Made by a program: the position numbers and the translations under genes. The notes under the pieces are model-generated. The model worked only from the letters and a program-made list of their open reading frames with translations. It had not been told where the DNA came from and made no database searches. A stretch of DNA of 13,622 nucleotides from CAYZXT01 sp964482515 (lineage in GTDB: Bacteria > Elusimicrobiota > Elusimicrobia > FEN-1173), in the NCBI GenBank assembly GCA_964482515.1, contig CAYZXT010000053.1:1-13622 (forward strand). Direction: 5' to 3'. Shown one piece after another: positions 6,480-12,798 of this stretch; position 1 is the first letter of the stretch; the number at the start of each line of letters is the position of its first letter.

Positions 6480-8459
6480 ATGATCTTCAAGCGGATTTTA
6501 ACGCCTCTCCTTCTTCTATCCTTGCTCGTCCCTTCCCATGGCGAAGCGACCCGCCGACCCGTCACGCGGACGGAAGCCGTCGGAAACGACGACGTTCTCA
6601 AGCTCGCCTTCCCCGGCAAGAAAGGCCCCATCCCCTACGAAAAATTCGGCCGCTTCGAAAATGTCGGCACATCCAAATACCGCTACGTCATTTCGGACAT
6701 GAAAGGCTTGAGCGAAGCGGCAGGCCAGGGGGTTTTTCCCTACGCCCGCCTCACCGAGGACCCAACCTATACTGAGTTGCTGAACCTCAAATCCCTGGAA
6801 GGGAGCCATTGGGATTTCGTCGACAACAACACGGCGGCGCTGAATTTCTACAAATGGGCCGGCACCTCCGAGGACCCCGGCATCAAGCAGTTTTACACGG
6901 CTGTCATGCTGGAACGGGCGGGTCTGATCGAAGCGGCGGTCAAGGCCTTCTACGCCATGGTCGTCCATTTCCCGAAAACATCCTCCAGCACCTATTACGA
7001 TACGGTTTGGTACCTCGCGCCGGCCGCCCTCGATCGGGTGGAACAGTTGCTGCGCCGGCATCCATCTGTAAAGATGTCTTTGGTGGGCGGCCATATCGGC
7101 ATCAAGCGAAGACATGACACAAACGCGGGCAGCGATGCCTTTTCCATCGACCCGGGCCGGTTAGTGGGGAAACGCGTGAAAGAAAAACCTGTCAACTTCG
7201 CCAAGATGAAAGTGGTCAAGACCCTGGGCGGTTCCCGCGTGCAGGTCCGGCAATATCAGAACCGCCACTGGAAGCTTTTCGTCGAAGACAAGCCCTTCGT
7301 CGTCCGCGCCCTGACCTATTCCGTCTGCCCGGTGGGCCGCAGCCCCGACCGACGCAACTGGGACGTCTCTAAGGACTGGCAGATGCTCGACACCAACAAG
7401 AACGGGTTGCACGACGGATTTTTTGAATCGTTCATCGACAAAAACGGGAACAACCAACAAGACAAGGATGAACCGACTGTCGGCGACGCGAAGATACTGA
7501 AGGACCTCGGCGTCAACACACTCCGCGCCTACCATCACCTCTACAATAAGGAACTTTTCCGCCAGCTTCACAAGGAGTTCGGATTTCAGGTTTTATGCGG
7601 TGACGTCCTGGGCGGTTACGCCGTCGGCAGCGGCGCCTCCTGGGCGAACGGGACGGATTACAGCAATCCGAAGCAACAGCGGAACATGCTTGAGAGCGTT
7701 CGCAAGATGGTCGAAGAATACAAAGATGAACCTTACATACTGATGTGGGTGCTCGGAAACGAGAATGTCTACGGCGTCGGATCCAATGCGGGCAAGGACC
7801 CCAAAAGTTTTTATCAGTTCGTCGAAAAGGCCGCCGCTTTGATCCACAAGCTGGACCCTACCCGGCCGGTGGCCATCGCCAACGGGGACCTGCTCGGCCT
7901 CGACTTGGTACAACAATACTGCCCGAGCATCGATGTATTCGGGGCCAACGCCTACCATGGGGAACAGGGTTTCGGCCGGCATTTCTTCCAGGAAGTGCGC
8001 GATACGCTGGACAAACCCGTCCTCATCAGCGAATACGGCACCTGCGCCTACGCTGAAAATTTTACGCAAAAACAGGCGGAAGACTACCAAGCCATGTATC
8101 TGGCCAACAATTGGGAGGATATCGAGGCGCATATGGCCGGACGCGGCATGGGGAATGCGCTCGGTGGCGTGCTTTTTGAGTTCCTGGACGAATGGTGGAA
8201 GGCCAACGCCGACCTTCCGGACAATGTCCAGAAGCAGAGGGCGGCCTGGTATAAACCTAAATCCCGCATATACAAAAACTTGCAGCCGGAAAACCAGGAC
8301 ACCGTGCCGCAGTTCGGCCTTCCGTTCCTCGACGGCTGGAGCTATGAGGAGTGGTTCGGCGTCGCCAGCCAGGGCAACGGCAAGGGAAGCCCCTTCGTCC
8401 GGATCATGCGGCCGGCCTATTTTACGATCCAGAAACTCTGGCATTCCAAGGACCGGTAG
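6480..8459 (+). CDS. Secreted glycoside-hydrolase-like protein (clan A, GH2-like barrel), paralogue 1
   Basis: A 659-aa protein with a signal peptide (hydrophobic 6-18, cleavage near 20-23). Residues about 35-235 form an N-terminal domain I cannot name; it includes a TPR-like helix pair around QFYTAVMLERAGLIEAAVKAF. A GH2-like segment follows, NRHWKLFVEDKPFVVRALTY (261-280). Next are two Asp/Asn-rich loops, DTNKNGLHDG (304-313) and DKNGNNQQDKDEP (320-332), that look like calcium-binding turns. The barrel includes LGVNTLRAYHH, the acid/base motif LMWVLGNENVYG (E428) and the nucleophile motif LISEYG (E518), then FEFLDEWWK and YEEWFGVASQG. Both glutamates being present argues for a working retaining glycosidase or transglycosylase. 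The substrate is unknown; GH2, GH5-like or glucanosyltransferase-like families are all possible. The ATG has no Shine-Dalgarno site. It is paralogous to the next gene. Confidence 0.85.
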   Translation: MIFKRILTPLLLLSLLVPSHGEATRRPVTRTEAVGNDDVLKLAFPGKKGPIPYEKFGRFENVGTSKYRYVISDMKGLSEAAGQGVFPYARLTEDPTYTELLNLKSLEGSHWDFVDNNTAALNFYKWAGTSEDPGIKQFYTAVMLERAGLIEAAVKAFYAMVVHFPKTSSSTYYDTVWYLAPAALDRVEQLLRRHPSVKMSLVGGHIGIKRRHDTNAGSDAFSIDPGRLVGKRVKEKPVNFAKMKVVKTLGGSRVQVRQYQNRHWKLFVEDKPFVVRALTYSVCPVGRSPDRRNWDVSKDWQMLDTNKNGLHDGFFESFIDKNGNNQQDKDEPTVGDAKILKDLGVNTLRAYHHLYNKELFRQLHKEFGFQVLCGDVLGGYAVGSGASWANGTDYSNPKQQRNMLESVRKMVEEYKDEPYILMWVLGNENVYGVGSNAGKDPKSFYQFVEKAAALIHKLDPTRPVAIANGDLLGLDLVQQYCPSIDVFGANAYHGEQGFGRHFFQEVRDTLDKPVLISEYGTCAYAENFTQKQAEDYQAMYLANNWEDIEAHMAGRGMGNALGGVLFEFLDEWWKANADLPDNVQKQRAAWYKPKSRIYKNLQPENQDTVPQFGLPFLDGWSYEEWFGVASQGNGKGSPFVRIMRPAYFTIQKLWHSKDR

Positions 8460-8493
8460 CGTATAAGAATTTCCTTGTCTGTCCTTGCTTTTT
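8447..8493 (+). terminator. Possible long-loop terminator after paralogue 1
   Basis: CAAGGAC (8447-8453) pairs with GTCCTTG (8481-8487) over a 27-base loop, followed by C and five T (8489-8493). The left arm overlaps the end of the coding region. The large loop makes it weak, so partial read-through into the second paralogue is likely. Confidence 0.35.
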
Positions 8494-8497
8494 ATAG

Positions 8498-8514
8498 TAA
8501 TTTCACTGAAATTA
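8498..8514. promoter_or_regulatory. 17-bp perfect dyad, candidate operator
   Basis: TAATTTCACTGAAATTA has seven-base arms around ACT. It lies in an AT-rich patch 43 bp before the second hydrolase ATG and abuts a TATAGT box (8493-8498). No T-tract follows, so it looks more like a protein-binding site than a terminator. No convincing -35 box pairs with TATAGT. Confidence 0.4.
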
Positions 8515-8556
8515 AATCGCTTTAATCCGCCCACACGCTAATTCCAGGATGGCAAC

Positions 8557-10557
8557 ATGCCGATGACGTCCAATGGGTTCCCGAACAGTCATTTTTTTCC
8601 CCGCATCCCCGTTATCTTCGGAGCCCTCATATTTATTTCATTCGCGTCGTCATGGGCCCAAGGCGTTCCCCGGGCCCAGCGATGGAAAACGGAAATAAAG
8701 GAAGGCAAGTCCCCCAAATCTTTTTCACTCCACGATCCGGGAACGGAAACCATCGTCGACTATTCGAAATACGGATCGTTCCAGGGCGTCGGCACGGACC
8801 AATACGTCTACGTCATTGAGGACATTCCCGGACTCTCGCGCGCCGTGGGCGAGGGGATTTTTCCCAACACCGAATCCGTGCGCCGCAACCCTCAATTTCA
8901 AAAGCTCTTTTATTCCAAGGAGCTGGAAGGCAACCCTTGGGACTATGTCTACACCGAGAACCTGCAGAAAAGTTTTTTCAAATGGAACGTGGTCGATGAA
9001 AACCCCGGAGTCAAACAGTACTTCTCGGCCTATGCCCTCGAGCGCGCCGGTTTGCACTACCAGGCCGTAAAGGCCTTCCAGGCTTGCCTGATCCATTTCC
9101 CGGGGACATACGGAAAGACCTCCTTCGATTCGCTTTGGTACGTGGGGCCGCTGGCTCTGGACCACATCCAGTTCATATTGAAGTCGCACCCGGAACTGGG
9201 GCTCCGGCTGGAGGACGCTTCCGTCGAAATCGTCAACGGCTATAACAGCGATCCGAAGGACGATAAGGTGATTTGTAATCCCGGCCGGCTGGTCCGGGTC
9301 CCGCCGGAAGAAACGGCCGTCAAGCTGGTTGACCTGTCGAAAATTCCCTCCAAAGTGGTTTTCAGCGGCGAATCCATCAAGCTGGTGCGGTACGAAAACC
9401 AGCATTGGGAACTCCTTGTGGACGGAAAACCCTACATCATCCGCGGCATGACATACCAGCCGAACCGCGTCGGCCTTTCTCCGGACAACGGCACCCTCAA
9501 CCCCACGCAGGATTGGATGCTGAGCGACATTAACCGAAATGGAAAAGCGGACGGGCCGCTTGACGCTTTCGTGGACAAGAACAGAAACAACCGCCAAGAC
9601 TCCGACGAGCCGTCGGTCGGCGACTTGAGCCTGTTGAAACAAATGGGCGTCAACACCCTGAAGCTATATCACCATTGTCCCGACCGAAAATTCCTGGACA
9701 TCTTGTATTCCACCTACGGAATTCGCGTAATCATGGGAGACCTTTTGGGGGCCTACACCATCGGGTCGGGGGCCAATTGGTTTCAGGGAACGGATTACAC
9801 GGACCCCGTGCAATGCAAAAATATGCTGGAAAGCGTCCGCAAGATGGTGACCGAATACAAAGACCATCCCTCCATCTTGATGTGGGCGTTGGGGAACGAA
9901 AACGTCTATGGCGTCGCGACGAACGCCCCACAGAAGTCGAGGGAGTTTTTTGCCTTTGCCAACAAGGCCGCGGAGTTGATAAAATCCTTGGACAGAAACC
10001 ATCCCGTGATGATCGCCAGCGGGGACACGATGTTTCTCGACCATTTCGCGGCCAACGCTCCCGCGATCGACATTTTCGGATGCAACTCGTACCGCGGCAG
10101 CATCGGCTTCGGGCAAAGCCTCTGGAACAGCGTCAGGCGCGTGGCAGACAAGCCCGTGGTCATCACGGAGTTCGGTTGCCCCGCCCGTCATAAGTCGAAG
10201 TCGGAAGACGAAGCGGAAAGGCTTCAAGCGAACTATTTAAGCAACGCCTGGCTCGACATCGCCGACAACACGGCCGGCATGGGCGTCGGCAACGTTTTGG
10301 GCGGATTCGTTTTCACGTGGGTCGACGAATGGTGGAAAGCGGGAGCGCCTCCCCAATTCAGCCCGTCCCATCACGACACCGTGGGTCAGTGGCCCGGCCC
10401 ATTTCCCGACGGCTGGATGTATGAGGAATGGCTAGGCATCGCCAGCCAGGGCGATGGGAAACATAGCCCATTTTTAAGGCAATTGCGTAAAGCGTATTTC
10501 GTCCTGCAAAATCTTTGGACGAAACAGACCAAAGGAGATAAACATGAAAACCCCTAA
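8557..10557 (+). CDS. Secreted glycoside-hydrolase-like protein (clan A, GH2-like barrel), paralogue 2
   Basis: A 666-aa protein, collinear with the preceding gene product. AGGA lies seven bases before the ATG at 8557; an ATG at 8563 is the alternative. The signal peptide has a hydrophobic core at 17-30 and a likely cleavage after SWA (34). The same unknown N-terminal domain (about 60-245) includes QYFSAYALERAGLHYQAVKA. Then come NQHWELLVDGKPYIIRGMTY (281-300) and the Asp/Asn loops DINRNGKADG (324-333) and DKNRNNRQDSDEP (340-352). The barrel has LMWALGNENVYG (E448) and VITEFG (E538); the two glutamates are 90 residues apart, exactly as in paralogue 1. The C-terminal parts FTWVDEWWK and YEEWLGIASQGDGK are also shared. 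Its 3' end overlaps the next gene by 14 bp, indicating coupled translation with the carbohydrate-binding-like protein. Retaining glycosidase or transglycosylase; substrate unknown. Confidence 0.85.
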   Translation: MPMTSNGFPNSHFFPRIPVIFGALIFISFASSWAQGVPRAQRWKTEIKEGKSPKSFSLHDPGTETIVDYSKYGSFQGVGTDQYVYVIEDIPGLSRAVGEGIFPNTESVRRNPQFQKLFYSKELEGNPWDYVYTENLQKSFFKWNVVDENPGVKQYFSAYALERAGLHYQAVKAFQACLIHFPGTYGKTSFDSLWYVGPLALDHIQFILKSHPELGLRLEDASVEIVNGYNSDPKDDKVICNPGRLVRVPPEETAVKLVDLSKIPSKVVFSGESIKLVRYENQHWELLVDGKPYIIRGMTYQPNRVGLSPDNGTLNPTQDWMLSDINRNGKADGPLDAFVDKNRNNRQDSDEPSVGDLSLLKQMGVNTLKLYHHCPDRKFLDILYSTYGIRVIMGDLLGAYTIGSGANWFQGTDYTDPVQCKNMLESVRKMVTEYKDHPSILMWALGNENVYGVATNAPQKSREFFAFANKAAELIKSLDRNHPVMIASGDTMFLDHFAANAPAIDIFGCNSYRGSIGFGQSLWNSVRRVADKPVVITEFGCPARHKSKSEDEAERLQANYLSNAWLDIADNTAGMGVGNVLGGFVFTWVDEWWKAGAPPQFSPSHHDTVGQWPGPFPDGWMYEEWLGIASQGDGKHSPFLRQLRKAYFVLQNLWTKQTKGDKHENP

Positions 10558-11209
10558 GACCGTCCTTATTACCACCGGATTTTTATCCGCGGCCTGCCTG
10601 CTGTTCGGTGCCGGAGCCAAACCTAAATACTTTCCGCCAGCAGACGAAAAACCCGCAACTTCCGGCGTGCAAAAAACATCTTCATCGAAAGATTTTGCGG
10701 GGCTCACCGTTTACACGGATGATAAATCGCCTGATAACCATTACGCTCCCTCCGGCTGGATGGGCGATTTGAGCGGCTTGAAGATGGACACGGATTCGCC
10801 CCTCAGCCCACATTCCGGCAAAACCAGTATCCGTTTCATGTATAAACCCTCCGGGACGAGTGGCGCCAAATGGGTCGGCGTGTTCTGGCAGGATCCGCCC
10901 AACAATTGGGGTGAAAAAGACGGCGGATACGACCTCAGCGGCGCCGAGCGTTTGAGCTTTTGGGCCCGCGGCGAAAAGGGCGGGGAAATCATCAAGGAAA
11001 TAAAAGTGGGCGGCATCAAGGGAAACTATTCGGATTCGGATGAGATCGTCGCCGGCCCTATCATGCTGGATTCCAATTGGAAACAATACAGCATCAACCT
11101 CAAAGGCCGCGACCTCTCCGCCATTTCAGGCGGCTTCTGCTGGTCCACGGACTCCGCGAACAATCCGGACGGCCTCACGTTCTATCTGGACGACATTAAG
11201 TTCGAATAG
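10544..11209 (+). CDS. Secreted carbohydrate-binding-like beta-sandwich protein
   Basis: A 221-aa protein with a signal peptide (hydrophobic about 6-22, cleavage expected after AGA at 25). After a Pro/Ser/Lys-rich linker (about 26-50), residues 51-221 read as one beta-sandwich of the galactose-binding/CBM type. Aromatic-rich strands include GAKWVGVFWQDPPNNWG (107-123), YDLSGAERLSFWARG (129-143) and NWKQYSINLKGRDLS (178-192), and it closes with TFYLDDIKFE (212-221), a typical last strand of such domains. No catalytic motif is visible, so it probably binds glycan alone or helps the hydrolases. AGGAG lies six bases before the ATG, which is inside the preceding hydrolase gene (14-bp overlap). A strong terminator follows. 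A lipoprotein is less likely, since SAAC has no Leu at -3. The exact CBM family is not assigned. Confidence 0.75.
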   Translation: MKTPKTVLITTGFLSAACLLFGAGAKPKYFPPADEKPATSGVQKTSSSKDFAGLTVYTDDKSPDNHYAPSGWMGDLSGLKMDTDSPLSPHSGKTSIRFMYKPSGTSGAKWVGVFWQDPPNNWGEKDGGYDLSGAERLSFWARGEKGGEIIKEIKVGGIKGNYSDSDEIVAGPIMLDSNWKQYSINLKGRDLSAISGGFCWSTDSANNPDGLTFYLDDIKFE

Positions 11210-11224
11210 GATATGACGAAAAGT

Positions 11225-11261
11225 CCCCGGCGTCCGGAGCGACCGGCGCCGGGGTGTTTTT
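11225..11261 (+). terminator. Strong intrinsic terminator of the hydrolase/CBM unit
   Basis: CCCCGGCG (11225-11232) pairs with CGCCGGGG (11247-11254). An inner CCGG/CCGG pair extends the stem past a one-base bulge. TG and five T (11257-11261) follow. It lies 15 bp after the stop of the carbohydrate-binding-like gene and before the FadL-like gene. Confidence 0.9.
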
Positions 11262-11276
11262 ACGGTCTGACAGAAT

Positions 11277-11290
11277 GTTCGATAACGAAC
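11277..11290. other. Small hairpin just upstream of the FadL-like gene
   Basis: GTTCG-ATAA-CGAAC is a perfect 5-bp stem ending at the base before AAGGAG. It could be an operator or an mRNA structure near the ribosome binding site. CTGACA (11267-11272) resembles a -35 box, but no -10 is found at the right distance, so the promoter of the downstream gene is not located. Confidence 0.3.
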
Positions 11291-11302
11291 AAGGAGACGC
11301 TG

Positions 11303-12646
11303 ATGACGCAAAAAAAAGGGAAGTCAGAGGAAAATATGATGCGGGGATGGGCCGGCCGAATGGGATCGGCCGTTTTTTTTGCCCTGGTTCTATTGACTGC
11401 GGCGGCTCAATCGCGCGCTGAAGGGCTGCGGATTTACGGCCTGTCGGCCGAGGCCCAATCCCGCGGCGAAGCGGTGATCGCCAGCGGCGGCGATTCGTCC
11501 GCCCTCTGGTACAACCCAGCCGGACTCAATCAATTGAAATCATCCAACCTGTCCGTCAACCTCAACAACATGTTCCTTTACGGCGACAACACCGACCCTG
11601 CGGGTCGAAAAGAAAAAAGCAAGGAAACCTATTTTACGCCCTTCGGCGTCTATTATGCCGCGCCGTTGACGGAACAATGGGCCGCCGGCATCGGCGTGAA
11701 CACGCCTTTCGGGCTGGCCACAAAGTATGACGATGACGCTTCCTTCCGCTACATCACGACGGGGGGCCAGGTCAACGTAATCAACATCCAGCCCACTGTT
11801 TCTTATCAATTGTCGTCGGCATTCTCCATCGGGATCGGCGCCAATTATTATCTCTCCAACGCCAAGCTGACGCAGCAATACTCCTGGGCGCCGGCTGCCG
11901 CGGTCCTGGGAAACCCCGCCCTGGCCGCCGCCCCGGACAGCACGGCCAAGGTCAAAGGATCCGGCGACGGCTATGGCTTCACCACCGGCCTTCGTTTCCA
12001 ACCCAGCGAAAAACAATCGCTCGGCATCACCTACCACAGCCAAGTGGTGGTCAAATATGAGGGGGACGCGACTTTAAGCAACATTCCGGGCGCGGTCCAG
12101 CCCGCGTTCTCCGGGGGCCCCTCGTATAAATCCGACAGCCAACTGACCATTCGCTACCCGGACATCGTCGCCCTCGGATATGCTTTTCGTCCGACGGACA
12201 AGTTGACCTGGGAAGTGGGGGGACAGTGGACCAATTGGAACGATTTCAAGACAATTGACGCCAACCTGGATCAACCGACCGCCCTGTTTCCCAACTCATC
12301 CACGCCGTTGTACTGGAAAAACGGCTGGGTGATCCGCACAGGCGCCGAATATGCGGTCTCGGACAAGTGGGCGATCTCCGGAGGGTATTTTTACGACAAA
12401 TCGCCGACCCGGGAAAGCACCTACACCCCGCTTGTCCCGGAGGGGGACCATCACGTCGTTTCAGCCGGAGTAAGGTACAATGCGGGTAATTCCCTGGTTT
12501 TCAGGCTTCCCGTTGTGGGCATTTTTCAATCAAGCCGCAACGTCAACAGCGACAGGGCCGACCTTCTAGGAAACCAGGTCGACGGAAAATACAGCCTGAT
12601 CGGCTACCAGGTGGGCCTTTCGGCCGAGGTCGCTTTCGGTCTGTAA
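11303..12646 (+). CDS. FadL/OmpP1/TodX-family outer-membrane transport protein
   Basis: A 447-aa outer-membrane beta-barrel of the family that takes up long-chain fatty acids, hydrocarbons and aromatics. The frame is open from 11213, but those codons cover the terminator. The ATG at 11303 has AAGGAG six bases upstream and is preferred; ATG at 11336 with AGAGG is the alternative and would shorten the n-region of the signal peptide. The hydrophobic core is at about 21-35, with cleavage after SRA (39). The mature N-terminus GLRIYGLSAEAQSRGEAV and the motif ALWYNPAGL (about 67-75) are family hallmarks, followed by alternating strands with many Tyr, Trp and Gly to the end (GLSAEVAFGL). It follows the hydrolase unit but is separated by a terminator, so shared regulation is uncertain. 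The substrate cannot be read from sequence. Confidence 0.92.
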   Translation: MTQKKGKSEENMMRGWAGRMGSAVFFALVLLTAAAQSRAEGLRIYGLSAEAQSRGEAVIASGGDSSALWYNPAGLNQLKSSNLSVNLNNMFLYGDNTDPAGRKEKSKETYFTPFGVYYAAPLTEQWAAGIGVNTPFGLATKYDDDASFRYITTGGQVNVINIQPTVSYQLSSAFSIGIGANYYLSNAKLTQQYSWAPAAAVLGNPALAAAPDSTAKVKGSGDGYGFTTGLRFQPSEKQSLGITYHSQVVVKYEGDATLSNIPGAVQPAFSGGPSYKSDSQLTIRYPDIVALGYAFRPTDKLTWEVGGQWTNWNDFKTIDANLDQPTALFPNSSTPLYWKNGWVIRTGAEYAVSDKWAISGGYFYDKSPTRESTYTPLVPEGDHHVVSAGVRYNAGNSLVFRLPVVGIFQSSRNVNSDRADLLGNQVDGKYSLIGYQVGLSAEVAFGL

Positions 12647-12683
12647 GTTTTTTTAGGGAGAACGTTTTTTTTATTACTTTTTT

Positions 12684-12712
12684 GTTACAATGTTCAAGCG
12701 CTTGAATAGATT
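12684..12712 (+). promoter_or_regulatory. Candidate upstream promoter (P1) of the PilZ-ALDH gene
   Basis: GTTACA (12684-12689), a 17-bp spacer and TAGATT (12707-12712), each a 4/6 match. T-tracts at 12648-12654, 12665-12672 and 12678-12683 lie directly upstream, where an UP element would be. The perfect operator-like palindrome 12693-12706 fills the spacer. Confidence 0.4.
12693..12706. promoter_or_regulatory. LacI-family-like operator O1 (perfect palindrome)
   Basis: TTCAAGCGCTTGAA is a perfect 14-bp palindrome with central CG. The core AAGCGCTT fits the AAnCGnTT pattern typical of LacI/GalR repressors. It sits between the -35 and -10 boxes of P1, where binding would block polymerase. Confidence 0.6.
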
Positions 12713-12743
12713 GTCTGGGGATGTGCGTAAAGTCACAAAACCA

Positions 12744-12772
12744 TTGAAAATCAATTCAAGCGCTTTTACACT
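12744..12772 (+). promoter_or_regulatory. Candidate proximal promoter (P2) of the PilZ-ALDH gene
   Basis: TTGAAA (12744-12749, 5/6), a 17-bp spacer and TACACT (12767-12772, 4/6). Transcription would start near 12779, with GGGAGG at 12786-12791 and ATG at 12799. The second operator-like site lies in the spacer. Confidence 0.5.
12755..12768. promoter_or_regulatory. LacI-family-like operator O2 (imperfect copy)
   Basis: TTCAAGCGCTTTTA keeps the left half and the core AAGCGCTT of O1, with two symmetry mismatches on the right. Its centre is 62 bp from that of O1, about six helical turns, so both would face the same side of the DNA. It occupies the spacer of P2. Confidence 0.5.
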
Positions 12773-12798
12773 TATTAGTCATTATGGGAGGAAACTGC

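Noticed and set aside
7593..8534. Long minus-strand ORF of 313 codons opposite the first hydrolase gene (a similar 305-codon one lies at 8725-9642)
   Set aside because: Both are antisense shadows of GC-rich coding sequence; the sense frames have clear protein-family motifs and the antisense products have none.
10544..10620. Lipoprotein signal for the carbohydrate-binding-like protein (SAAC)
   Set aside because: The residue at -3 is Ser, not a Leu-like residue, and a normal signal-peptidase site (AGA) follows with a better-placed hydrophobic core. It is not excluded.
11213..11302. Upstream ATG at 11213 for the FadL-like protein
   Set aside because: The region contains the strong terminator hairpin of the preceding unit, and the encoded residues are unlike a signal peptide.
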